Of a stretch of 64,000 nucleotides of DNA, positions 10,911 to 21,803 are shown piece after piece; within the stretch, counting starts at the first letter, position 1; each line of letters opens with the position of its first letter. The translations under genes and the position numbers were made by a program. The notes beneath the pieces are model-generated. The model was not told the DNA's origin and made no database searches. It saw nothing but the letters and a program-made list of their open reading frames with translations. This DNA is from Notospermus geniculatus (taxonomy: Eukaryota > Nemertea > Pilidiophora > Heteronemertea > Lineidae). The stretch is taken from the NCBI GenBank assembly GCA_002633025.1, contig NMRB01001327.1:32658-96657 (forward strand), written 5' to 3'.

Positions 10911-13654
10911 CGTACTGATGATCATGTTAACTGACAAAAGTACATGTACCCTTCATCGGTCTTAGTTGTAGACTGTGATCCATATTTCGGATTCTTAACT
11001 GAGTCTGTCATCAGGATATTGCTTCTCCATCAACTCAATCATTCTGGCATTATAAAAAACAGAAAAGTACGACCGGTATCCAATGAGATTACGATAGAAA
11101 TCATACAATAATTGAATGAAAACTGGATTAACGTTTTCAGGAGATTGGCACGTACAGACAGTGTTAGTGCAAACAACACTCGGTAGATCAGATGAGGTAG
11201 CGGCAGAGAATATTCCACTGGGCACGAACATGAAATGATGCATCATGAATTTGGAAGTGAAATCACTGTTGACGTCACATGGAACAGTGAAAAAGCGAGG
11301 AAAGAGCATCAGCTGGAATTGTTCTTTCTTCGCTTCTGTATTCGACAAAGAAAAAAACATATAATTCTCAAATATCTCCCATGGAATTTCTCACTGCTCA
11401 GACCAACCCAATCAGACTTTGGTTTCTGCCTGGCACCACACCACGGTTCCAACTTACGCCTGATCAACTCCCACAATGACACGCGATATCGCCTGGCATT
11501 CCTGGTGTGATACTGGCTTTTGCAGCCAGCCCAGCACTTTCAAACCAGACCTTAAAACTTACAAGCCTGGCGGCGACAGGTTTAACAAAGTGGCTTCAGG
11601 GGTGGCACTCAGCCTCATTCCCCCAGGCTTCAGCAGCCGTGTATTGGCATATAAACACACATGATGGCGGATACACAACAAACAGTGATTGACAGTCCTA
11701 TCCACAGGAGAAAGCAGCACAAGCGCAATATAAAAATGTTGCCCAGAGTGGAGGGCGGTAGAGCGAAATGTCACCCCGAGGATACAGCACAAAATATTGC
11801 CAGACATACACGGACCAAGCCAGGCAGTGTTGAAAATAAGGGTAACCTTGTGAACCAATAAGTTGATAGATTCAGGTGTAAAACCACCAAAACTTGCCAA
11901 ACTGTAAACCTGTTCACGATGGATGAACTTGGGAATCGAATGTCCAAGGTCATGATTCCAAAACAGCAATTAACACAACCAGAATAACGTTATCAACCCC
12001 CACACAGCCAGGTAGACAACAAACACCAAGGACAGCGGTGGGACAATAGGCGTAGCTGACATCTGCCAACGGTCACCGGCTGAGATCACGGCAATTATCT
12101 AACCAATCATTACCACGATGGATTGATCACTGCAGCTCCGAAGATTGATCACACAGAGAATGACACTGGATCGTTACTTTGTGGAGATTGGAACGGTTGG
12201 GTACCAGACTGTCCCAATAATTGACTACTCATGCCGGCGACAGGTTCCTGTTGAAAGTTAGCATTTAGTGACAAGATATCAGGAAAGTTGATCTAGAATG
12301 GAAGCCTGCAGTTGGTCACGTTTGAAAATTTACACTGGGGAAACTGAGTAGCAACGCCCAGATTAGGTTTTGCTTTCAAGGAACACTGTGCTACGGATGC
12401 CATCCCCCAGCAACGGAGCTCGCGCACCAACAACCGAGGACGGGGATTGTCGCAAGTCATCATACCCATGCAAGGGACACTTCATAATATCCCTGTACCA
12501 TCTCCATTGGGGAACGGAAAACGCAACACCGGATTAGTTGAAAGCAAAAAGAGAACAAAGGACAGTTTTAAATAACAGGATAATCTTTTGACTCTAATCG
12601 GATTTACATTGTACTCGTGACAAGTTGTGCACTGGTATTGATAAAATTATCCCTAACCATGTTTTTTTTCCATCACAGTGAAGGGCAATGGTTTATCAAG
12701 AATAACCTTCGCCTGTAACAGAAAGCAGCGGTTTCTCAATGATGCTTTCAAGCAAAAAATCATTCGTTCGCTTAGGAACTTTTGTTTCAAGCTAATTGCG
12801 GGGAGGCTGGTGATGTTGTTGCCCTACAGTAAAATGACCTTTGAATAAAACAGCAGGCAATTACGTTTCTTAATTAAGCAAGTCTTGTTCAAGCTGAATG
12901 GTCATGGATACAAAACATTTTTCCTCCCGAAACTTTCCTCAATACGCGTGGGAATTTTGTTACTTTCCTTCTACTTATAAAAATAGCTGCCATTGTCATA
13001 CTTTTTGCTGTGTACATGTATTTGCTTGGGACAAAAATGTCTCATTGGTAAACCGAAGACCCCATACTGATGTACAAGATTAGTGCCCTTCTCGACCACC
13101 AAAAGATACGTGTGTGGCCAGGGTATTATCTTTTAGAAGGTCAGAAGATACTCCGGAGTAAAAGACGTCTCCTCTTCTCCGTCAGATCATAGTTCGAAGT
13201 GTGGCATTTGGTTATCTTCCTCTCTTTGATAGTCAAATCTCGTCAACATCCAGATTGCAATTTTTGCTGACCGAATTTTCATCACAATGTGACCGCGTGG
13301 TTTCTCTCGGAGTTAATACACCGTATCATAAAGATAATGTCATTAGTTTCCTTACAGCTGAATTGCCATCAACAAATGATTTTTTACACCTCCTGAGGCA
13401 ATATCGAGCGTTTCATTAATAAACGTTTCATGCCTGGCATGCGATTATTTCTGCTACAAGCCAAGTTGTTGATGGTCAGTGGCATGATGACAAGTAACCA
13501 ATAGGACGGAAGAAACACGCTTGTCTTTTTGTGGTTCAGAAGATGGTTATTTTGCGAAAAAAGCACAACTAATGTTCAACGGTGAATTTGACAAGAAGCA
13601 AACTACCCCTGTCCGTTTGACCCCCCCCCCCATTCATCACTTAAAGACATAGTT
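10911..13654. other. No confirmed gene; weak coding-like stretches
   Basis: Two stretches look mildly protein-like. One is a 121-codon - strand frame (10995-11360) ending in an aromatic segment. The other is a + strand frame at 11661-11861 starting ATGATGGCGG and running into AATAAGGGTAACC, which could be a donor site. Neither has a recognisable domain or a matching partner exon, so I do not call a gene. Confidence 0.4.
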
Positions 13655-13985
13655 CATTTTTAGCTCACCTGTGAGCTAATGTCGTCATGCGGAGTCCGTC
13701 GTAGTCTGTTAGCAGAGCACGTTTCATAACCGCTGGGCTATTGATCTAAACTTGGTACATATTTACCCCAAGGTCAGATGACCTATGACGGCAAGTTTCG
13801 GTCCGATTCGGTTCTTGGCTTGGCCACCAGGTGGCCAAAACCCAAAACACAAAAAGTGCAATAACTCCTGAACTAAAGACTGGATCATCTCCAAATTTTT
13901 ATCACAGGTGTATCTAATTATGATACATAACATATACAACGGGATCCATAACATATATAACGGACCATTTCATTTATACCATGCA
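13655..13985 (+). repeat. AGCTCACC-headed interspersed repeat, copy 1
   Basis: It starts TTTTTAGCTCACCTGTGAGC, runs through CGTCATGCGGAGTCCGTCGT, AGGTCAGATGACCTATGAC and CTTGGCCACCAGGTGG, and ends near ACGGACCATTTCATTT. Longer relatives lie at 26833-27360 and 34214-34956, all in the same orientation. The class is not recognised; no coding sequence or A-tail is seen. Confidence 0.85.
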
Positions 13986-14474
13986 TCTCGAACAAAACAG
14001 TGGTTATTTAGCGCTCGGTCTCTACGTCTTGCTACGTGCAGTGACGTAAGGATCGAGTGCCAAGAGCGCCTGATTACCTCAGAATGGCACCATGGTGAGG
14101 TAGTTTAGAGATGTATAGGAAATACCTGCCACATCGAAGAGATTGATGAGAAGTTGTGTCACCAACTCTGCGGGGAGTTCATCGGCGGAGATCGTTGAGG
14201 ATAAATGGCCTAAAATGTCGAATGAGATCGAACAAAATTCATTATCACCTGTCTTTGAATAAAATAAATGTATATGTTATCGATTACCCTTGTCCAGACA
14301 TATAAATCATCAGATCTAATTTATTTCCCCACTCATTACTTTTCCATCTTCGTGCTGTGCTACATAGGAAATGCCTTTAAAACGTTTACTTTCTAAGTTG
14401 GCAAATATATAGGTGACATTTGGAGACTGTCTAGTTAGTCCCTCTATAGCCTTGTCTCCTTGCATGTTCTGCAG
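13986..14474. other. Upstream flank or intron of the HSD17B7-type gene
   Basis: No coding segment is recognisable. The stretch immediately upstream of 14475 (CCTTGCATGTTCTGCAG) acts as the 3' splice site of the first exon that I can identify. Confidence 0.5.
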
Positions 14475-17416
14475 GTAAGACAACTTGAGGAGCTCATGTG
14501 TAAAGGTGGGATTCCCAGCCAGATCATTTGGACTAGTTCTAGCAATGCCAAAAAAGAAAGTTTTGACGTCAACGATATCCAGAACACCAGTGGGTAGGTA
14601 AAGTCTACATTGCTGTAGTTAGTTTTCTACTGTCGTCATTTGTAGCTCACTTGGAGAGCTCTGACGGTGGTGCAGCGTCCGTCGTCGTCCGTTAGCAGGG
14701 CACGTTTTGTAGCTGCTGGGGCTACTGACCTGAAACTTTGTACATGTATACCTCTAGGTCAGATGACCTATCACACCAAGTTTCGGTCCGATTCGATTCT
14801 TAGCTTGGCCACCAGGTGGGCAAGAGGCTTTGACTGAGAAGCACTGTCGTCTCCCACAATTAGTCAGGAGCGACATGATATTATGAAAGTTTAAGAATTA
14901 AGTCACCTTAGTTTGGCAAAATACTGTCTAAAATAAAGATGGTAGGAAAATGACAAGCTGGACTGACCAGATGTCTCTGTTGCCCACACACACGTCCATA
15001 TATCAAGAAATGGAGAAGCTAATGCTTCATTTCCATTGTAAAGCTTTTTTTCATTGATATTGGTGTGCATATTATTTCTTTGCCAAGTTCGTTGTAGATC
15101 AAATAGGTCATATGGCATCGCTGTTACTCGGATCTCTGCTTCTTACCAGCTTCTGAAGCGTGATCTAGCAGACGTTTGTCTCGGATGCTGTAGTACCAGA
15201 TATTTACCAGCCTTCCATCTATATGAGGGAGGATGATTGAGCTCCGTCTGTGCGAAGTTTGCTGCTGCCAGGAAAGCCATCCACATCAGTAGAAATATTT
15301 GCTATGCCATCTCTACTTTACACCATCAGCTAAAAACATCTTCATGCGTTGCCTCTCTGGGAATCAGTTGCCCATGAGTAGGCCTAATGGGTTCCTGTCC
15401 CGATCGTAAATGCCAATGATGATGCCAAGGGGAAGCCATCCACATCAGTAGAAATCGTTGCTATGCCATCTGTACTGCACGGTATCAACTAAAATCACCT
15501 TCATATTGCGTTGCCTCTCTCGGAATCAGCTGCCCATAACAGTATGGTTCCAGTCCAGATCGTAAATACTAATGGTGATTCCACTTGAATATAGAAACGG
15601 GTTTCCAAGGTGAAAGTCATTCCACTTGAAGTCTTCATTGTTGTTCTTTCAGGCTTGAGCCTTATAGTTCCTCCAAGTATGCCTGTGATCTCATCTCCTA
15701 CGAACTCAATGAAAAACTCAACAAGAAGGTAGCCTACTCAGTCATTGTCATTCAACAGTTTCAAGAGCTCTATTTAAGTGCGTCTTTGTTTCTGGTACCG
15801 TACTTATGAGAAAAAATTGTCGATGGTGAACAGGGAATGAGGTATTGTAAGGAAAGATGTGGCACTATTCTTGAAAAGTGACTTTAACTGCTCAAAATGT
15901 TACATGTATGTTACAAAATTTAAGTGGCTTCTTGCGTCTTTTCCCAGGGTATCTATTCCCACGTCGCTTGTCCAGGGCTTGTTATGTCCAACATGACACT
16001 TGGGATCCTTCCTGCATGGATCTGGAGCATCATCATGCCTTTCCTTTGGATTGTGAGTAAATGTAACATGCTGTACGAAAACGTAGGTGACTGGCAGTAC
16101 ATCGGTGAGGTGGTTATTAGTAGAATTGCGTTGTCACAGCAAAAATGACCGACTACATAGGCCCTAGACATGTGCATCGATGTATTTGGCCATATTGGAG
16201 GTACATGTATAAACAAAAGAATTTTTCGCCANNNNNNNNNNNNNNNNNNNNNNNNNNNNNNNNNNNNNNAGGGAGACATGCGAAAAATATTGCCCGGCGG
16301 GCACAAGTTGTCTGAGTTGTAGCGCCGTCTGTTAATACACGGTGACACTACGCTATATCACAGGCGCCTGTAGAGCTATCAGTGAGTTAAGAACACTTTT
16401 CTAACCAAGCGTATCTAAAAAACACAACACGTATCTAAAAACACACCACGAGCTCATAAATTCGTGAGCTCGAGGCGTGTTTTTTACAAACTAGTGTTTT
16501 TTGGTTTATACGTGTTCTAAGCTCACTAATAGCTCTACAGGGGCCTGTGATATAGCGTTGTGTCACCGTGTATTAACAGACGGCGCTGCAACTCAGACAA
16601 CTTGTGCCCGCCGGGCAATATTTTTCGCATGTCTCCCTTTAACTTCTATTGTTTTGAAAGTCTGTTCTCTTGTTGTATACATGTACCTCCAACATGGCCG
16701 CTGTGTGAAAACACTTCGCATCGGAATAAGGCTCCAAATCCCCAGATTTGTTCAGTTCTGTCATATGATTACTTGCACACAAGGTCATCTGCATTCGTTC
16801 GAAAACTGAGCCCCTTCCCTTTTTACAGATGCGCCTTTTTGCACCCTCCATGACATTGAGCACCCAAAATGGTGCTGAGGCCCTGGTGAGTTCATTTTGG
16901 ACCACATATTATCGTATTGGTCTGTTTGTACATTCACTTCTTAACCGTTATATACTAATCCGCTGCCTTCTTGAGTACATTCCATCTTTCATGTAACGTC
17001 TTTCAGCCGTGAGATGCACGGAGATGGATCATCTAATGACACTGACAACACCAAGTGTTGATTTGTCACCAACTTTTTCAGTTCTGGTTGTCGGAACAAA
17101 ATCCAGCCAGTCTTGACCCCGGGTGCAAGTACCACAGCAGTGCGTCCGTGACAGGGGAAGCATACACGAAGCCCAAAAAGGCAAGTGAATCAGATGTACT
17201 GTACAAGTATATAATAGGCCTACCTAATACAGTGTCAGAAAAAGACTAGAAAATGCTACGTTTATATTCGCATGGTAATTATAATGATGGTATCGACATG
17301 TACATACATGTATGGTGGTTTTTCAGATGGACGTGGACATTGAAGCTGCTGACAGACTGTACCAAGAATTGTGTGGAATGGAAATGGATTTTGAGAAGAA
17401 ATATGGAACAAAATGA
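14475..17416 (+). CDS. hsd17b7: HSD17B7-type 3-keto-steroid reductase, last six coding exons
   Basis: Six splice-flanked exons join in one frame: 14475-14593, 15653-15728, 15948-16052, 16829-16885, 17082-17180 and 17327-17416 (TGA). They give 181 residues, the C-terminal half of the SDR-family enzyme that reduces the sterol 3-keto group (zymosterone to zymosterol) in the ER and also acts as a 17-beta-hydroxysteroid dehydrogenase in vertebrates. Visible marks are the catalytic serine region IIWTSSS, the catalytic Y-x3-K in PYSSSKYA, the post-catalytic PG in VACPG, the segment GILPAWIW, and the TQNGAEAL, FWLSEQNPASLDP and MDVDIEAADRLYQEL blocks. All lie in the same order as in the human enzyme. 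Exon ends are phase-compatible (2, 0, 0, 0, 0). The intron at 17181-17326 uses GC-AG. The N-terminal exons with the TGxxxGIG cofactor site were not found upstream. The protein ends soon after the last conserved block, earlier than in human. The family call is strong; the symbol follows from similarity. Confidence 0.93.
14638..14826 (+). repeat. AGCTCACC-headed repeat, truncated copy in intron
   Basis: It starts GTAGCTCACTTGGAGAGC and includes TCCGTCGTCGTCCGTTAGCA, TAGGTCAGATGACCTATC and CTTGGCCACCAGGTGG, then stops. It lies between the first two identified exons of the reductase gene. Confidence 0.8.
15268..15582. repeat. 157-bp tandem duplication in intron
   Basis: Two copies (from 15268 and 15425) share AGCCATCCACATCAGTAGAA, GCTATGCCATCT, GCGTTGCCTCTCT and GATCGTAAAT. 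On the - strand both read as protein-like fragments (for example ISTDVDGFPL, and near 15600 NPFLYSSGITISIYD), interrupted by stops. This could be a decayed coding fragment of an unknown gene inserted in the intron. The duplication itself is plain; its origin is a guess. Confidence 0.75.
16170..16700. mobile_element. Long fold-back with an assembly gap in one arm
   Basis: GGGAGACATGCGAAAAATAT, then TGCCCGGCGGGCACAAGTTG, then the rest to about 16398, is matched in reverse complement from about 16501 to 16640. Similarity continues beyond the gap: GGCCATATTGGAGGTACATG pairs with CATGTACCTCCAACATGGCC. The centre (about 16400-16500) holds a smaller palindrome, CGAGCTCATAAATTCGTGAGCTCG. A run of 38 Ns (16232-16269) falls in the left arm. 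The element sits in the intron between the third and fourth identified reductase exons. Confidence 0.82.
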
Positions 17417-18100
17417 TGTCATTTGTCTTCTTGGTGATGGATGAAATGTCGCAGATTCCTTCACCCATTTTGTACTATGCAGAGTACATGGAATATTTCG
17501 TACATCTAGATGGACATCTTGACCCAGCAATGAAAGCCAAGTGCCTTTGAATTCCCGAATTTCTCTTTTTAACCTCATGTTCCTTTATCAAAACACTTTA
17601 TCCACAAAAGTCACTACACTGAAGTCATAATTTTTCTGATTGTACATATTGTTATAACAACACCACATAATTTTATGTTGTCACCGAACGGAAATGTGCA
17701 AAGTGACGGTACTTAAACCATCATTATGTCATTAAATGATCATGTTGTATGTAATTTCCTGGAATATATGTCCGCAACTCGAGCCTTTGATTTTTTGTCT
17801 TTTTTTCCAGATGATACATCAACCTACAACCATTACGAGCACTCGTGATGATTACGAGAGCTGTTCAGTTCCTCAATCATATTGTCGAAAACGACGGGTA
17901 GGGGTGGGATGGAAAAATCCTGATAAGGATGCATGACACATTTCCTGGTGAAATATGAAATATTACTGAACTGCTTTATCGGCAGGCAAGATTTTTTTAT
18001 CTTTCGTGGACCCAGAGTGAAACCACATTTTTCTAAGATAACTCTGAAGACAACCTTGTTTGGTTTTTAAAAACGGATCGAAACAAAACTTGACATCGTC
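17417..18100. other. Intergenic; strong orphan 3' splice site
   Basis: Between the reductase stop codon and the next gene lies TTTTTTGTCTTTTTTTCCAG, ending at 17811, followed by a 41-codon + frame to TGA at 17934-17936. It could be an alternative terminal exon of the reductase gene or an unrelated exon. No family match was recognised. Confidence 0.4.
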
Positions 18101-19098
18101 ATGGCAGTAACATTGCAATGGGTAGCAGATGGTTCTCCCCACCAATTCAAGTTCTACACCGACATGTTGCAACTGTGCGTCTATCCTACACTTATTTTCG
18201 TTGGATTCGTCGGCAACACACTGAGTTTTCTAGTCATGAGTCTGCCTTCCAATAGAGGTAACGTCATGTCGTTCTATCTCAAAGCATTAGCAGTCACTGA
18301 TACCTTGACGATCGGTCTCTACGTAATACCGCGTATAATTTTAAATCTACGTCCAGATGTTTTCTATTCTCGTATTAAAATGGTGAGATCTTCTGTCAGT
18401 CTCAATATTTTTTCACCTTTTGTTTATACAACATTTCAATTTGGCAAATTGCGATAATCGCCGTAGATAGATTTATTGTTGTAAAGTTCCCCCTGAAGGC
18501 GGCCCATTGGTGCACAATGAGGAAAGCTAAAATATTCTTTATCCTGAATGTCATATTACATGTGGTGATCTACCTGCCAAATGGCTTCCGATATGCTACA
18601 CAAGACAGCCGTGGAGCATACTCCTATTGTGTCCTACCGGACTACTTCGAATGGTATAACCTCGGATTCGATGCCATCAACAACGCCTTCGACGTCGTAC
18701 CACCCCTCGGCTTGATTTTTCTTCTAAACATCGCAATAATTTTAACCCTGAGGCGACAGAATTCGGTACTCAAAGAGAGTACCCACATGGATACTGACGC
18801 ACGCCAAAAACAAGAGAAGTCAATGACTATTATGTTGATTGCAGTTGCGACAACCCTGTGTATCCTGAACCTTCCGCATTCGGTCGACTTCGTAGCGTGG
18901 CACTGCTGCCTTGCCGATGCAAATATTTCCTTTCCGGGTCTCCGAACGCTTTCTTTTGAAGTCGCAATTGAATTGTGTTTGGTCAACAATGCAATTAATT
19001 TTGTGTTGTACGTCTCTACTTCTTCAAAATTCAGAAAGGATTTGAAAATCCTTTTCAGTGGATGGCGGGAAAAGCGTCGGTTCCAGCGCGGAATTTGA
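18101..19098 (+). CDS. Rhodopsin-like GPCR, single exon, one frameshift
   Basis: This encodes a seven-helix plasma-membrane receptor of class A. TM1 carries the GN motif (VGFVGNTLSF) and TM2 carries LAVTD. After the run AAAA at 18377-18380 the reading moves to another frame, which supplies the TM3 cysteine (EIFCQSQYFF) and the DRF variant of DRY (IIAVDRFIVV). Then come TM4, the loop cysteine (YSYCVLPDYF), TM5, TM6 with NLPHSV in place of CWxP, and TM7 with NNAINFVLY for NPxxY, followed by SSKFRKDL. The second frame has a stop at 18376-18378, so the shift is pinned to the A run: one base is missing or two are extra. Corrected length is about 332 residues. TM7 and its end resemble FMRFamide-type and related invertebrate peptide receptors; the ligand is unknown. 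The last ~13 codons come from the satellite that starts at 19056. It may be a sequencing slip in a working gene or a young pseudogene. Confidence 0.88.
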
Positions 19099-19806
19099 TT
19101 TCAGCGACATACGGTCAATTTTGCGTAGCGGCCATTTTCTGGAAGTTATTTCAGTTGATGGCGCGAAAGTGTCGGTTCCAGCGCGGAATTTGATTTCAAC
19201 GACATACGGTCAATTTTGCGTAGCGGCCATTTTCTGGAAGTTACTTCAGTGGATGGCGCGAAAGCGTCGGTCCCAGCGCGGAATTTGATTTCAACGACAT
19301 AGGGCCTACGGTCAATTTTGCGTAGCGGCCATTTTCTGGAAGTTATTTCAGTTGATGGCGCGAAAGTGTCGGTTCCAGCGCGGAATTTGATTTCAACGAC
19401 ATACGGTCAATTTTGCGTAGCGGCCATTTTCTGGAAGTTACTTCAGTGGATGGCGCGAAAGCGTCGGTCCCAGCGCGGAATTTGATTTCAACGACATAGG
19501 GCCTACGGTCAATTTTGCGTAGCGGCCATTTTCTGGAAGTTATTTCAGTTGATGGCGCGAAAGTGTCGGTTCCAGCGCGGAATTTGATTTCAACGACATA
19601 CGGTCAATTTTGCGTAGCGGCCATTTTCTGGAAGTTACTTCAGTGGATGGCGCGAAAGCGTCGGTCCCAGCGCGGAATTTGATTTCAACGACATACAATT
19701 TTGCGTAGCGGCCATTTTCTGGAAGTTATTTCAGTGGATGGCGCGAAAGCGTTGGTTCCAGCGCGGAATTTGATTTTGAACGGTCAGTTTTGCGTAGCGG
19801 CCATTT
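19056..19806. repeat. ~96-bp satellite with ~197-bp dimer order, about 8 units
   Basis: Unit starts (CAGTGGATGG or CAGTTGATGG) fall at 19056, 19152, 19247, 19349, 19444, 19546, 19641 and 19732. Steps alternate between about 95 and 102 bp because every second unit carries an extra GGGCCTAC, giving a ~197-bp higher-order dimer. Most units contain ATGGCGCGAAA (complement TTTCGCGCCAT, an E2F-type consensus) and GCGGCCATTTTC (complement GAAAATGGCCGC, YY1-like). The first unit overlaps the end of the receptor frame. Confidence 0.93.
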
Positions 19807-20595
19807 TCCAAGTAACGCCGCCTTTTTTCCAGGGTACAGCTGATGTCTATCATGCCCCGTTCCACCTTCTTTCCGAAGGCGCCCCTCCACGTGAGAGTTT
19901 TCTCCTGTGAATTGGTTCTCAATAGGCAATTCACCATTGTTGCTTTCCCTTGGACGTATACCCGAAGCTTTCTTGCTGAGTTCCCCATACAGGGCCAATT
20001 CGCCAGGGAAAACTCTCACATAGATTGGCACCTAAATACATACAAAGAAACAGATATTTTATATACAGATGTGGTAACGTTTATATTACGCTTCTGAAAA
20101 TGTTAAAATCTTAAGATATATTCAATGTTTTGTCATATCAACAAACCATTTTTTCTTCAAATATTCATTTTCTGCAACACTTTTGTTTGCGTGTTTATGG
20201 TTCGAATTTTGATGCCGGAGGCCAGTTAGTGGTCTGCAGCCGAACAAAAAATAGATACGTCGACTGGTTGTCTCAGAACATTCCAAGACAAGCTTAATAA
20301 TAGAAAGTAGCTTTCGCATGTTCCACTTCATACCTCTTACCTCATACCTCACGATGTCCATCTACATTGTACGAAACACATTTTTAGGAGATATTTGACC
20401 CGGTTCTATTGGCAACGGCCATAGAGATGACCTCTAAGAAGCCTCTGCAGCTGCCAAACGAAGCAGGTTGTGTACTAGCTGTCAGATGATCTTGTATTAA
20501 ACCTACCGACCAAAACGAAGCATATGAAGAAACTTTTGCCAGTTTGGTACAGCGGATGCCATTCCTTATAGTGGGTGACATGCATAAAGCCTCGT
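19802..20595. repeat. Duplicated ~0.8-kb segment, copy A
   Basis: It runs from CCATTTTCCAAGTAACGCCG to GGGTGACATGCATAAAGCCT and is nearly identical to 20995-21803. It contains ACGTGAGAGTTTTCTCCTGT and TCAATAGGCAATTCACCATT, which recur diverged near 32550-32606. The segment may therefore be part of an older interspersed repeat. Confidence 0.9.
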
Positions 20596-20690
20596 GTACG
20601 GTGGCCCATAGAGCTCATTGATGAAAAATATTTACATTTGCAATTTTTTTTTCAATTCGATAATTTTTTTCTTGGGGTTTGTAAAAATAT
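20596..20690. other. Short spacer before the second satellite block
   Basis: AT-rich sequence with T and A runs, and no features. Confidence 0.4.
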
Positions 20691-20884
20691 TTCGGTGGAT
20701 GGCGCGAAATCGTCGGTCCCAGCGCGGAATTTGAGTTCAACGACATACAATTGTGCGTAGCGGCCATTTTCTGGAAGTTACTTCAGTGGATGGCGCGAAA
20801 TCGTCGGTTCCAGCGCGGAATTTGATTTCAACGACATACGGTCAGTTTTGCGTAGCGGCCATTTTCTGGAAGTTATTTCAAATT
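20691..20884. repeat. Second block of the ~96-bp satellite, 2 units
   Basis: Two units (from about 20694 and 20785) share GGATGGCGCGAAATCGTCGG and GCGTAGCGGCCATTTTCTGG with the main array. Both carry the variant GAAATCG in place of GAAAGCG or GAAAGTG, so they form a sub-group. Confidence 0.9.
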
Positions 20885-20994
20885 TCGACGGTAAACAGTA
20901 AGTACAGATACAGACATGTGGTCATAACACAATCTTGGCAATTGTCCGAACTGTAGATCTTATTATCTAATGGAGTTTATATTCTATCGGCTCC

Positions 20995-21803
20995 ATTTTC
21001 CAAGAAACGCCGCCTTTTTTCCAGGGTACAGCTGATGTCTATCATGCCCCGTTCCACCTTCTTTCCGAAGGCGCCCCTCCACGTGAGAGTTTTCTCCTGT
21101 GAATTGGCTCTCAATAGGCAATTCACCATTGTTGCTTTCCCTTGGACGTATACCCGAAGCTTTCTTACTGAGTTCCCCATATAGGGCCAATTCGCCAGGG
21201 AAAACTCTCACATAGATTGGCACCTAAATACATACAAAGAAACAGATATTTTATATACAGATGTGGTAACGTTTATATTACGCTTCTGAAAATGTTAAAA
21301 TCCTAAGATATATTCAATGTTTTGTCATATCAACAAATCATTTTTTCTTCAGATATTCATTTTCTGCAACACTTTGTTTGCGTGTTTATGGTTCGAATTT
21401 TGATGCCGGAGGCCAGTTAGTGGTCTGCAGCCGAACAAAAATACGTCGACTGGTTGTCTCAGAACATTCCAAGACAAGCTTAATAATAGAAAGTAGCTTT
21501 CGCATGTTCCACTTCATACCTCTTACCTCATACCTCACGATCCTCACGCCGGGCTCACGATGTCCATCTACATTGTACGAAACACATTTTTAGGAGATAT
21601 TTGACCCGGTTCTATTGGCAACCGCCATAGAGATGACCTCTAAGAAGCCTCTGCAGCTGCCAAACGAAGCAGGTTGTGTACTAGCTGTCAGATGATCTTT
21701 TATTAAACCTACCGACCAAAACGAAGCATATGAAGAAACTTTTGCCAGTTTGGTACAGCGGATGCCATTCCTTATAGTGGGTGACATGCATAAAGCCTCA
21801 TGA
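20995..21803. repeat. Duplicated ~0.8-kb segment, copy B
   Basis: This direct copy of 19802-20595 differs by scattered substitutions, loss of a few bases near 21438, and an extra ~15 bp near 21541-21556 (TCCTCACGCCGGGCTC). It ends GGGTGACATGCATAAAGCCT. Confidence 0.9.

Noticed and set aside
18382-18402. Mini-intron explanation of the GPCR frameshift (GTGAGA..CAG)
   Set aside because: It would be about 18 bases, far too short for a spliceosomal intron, and would remove the segment that supplies the TM3 cysteine.
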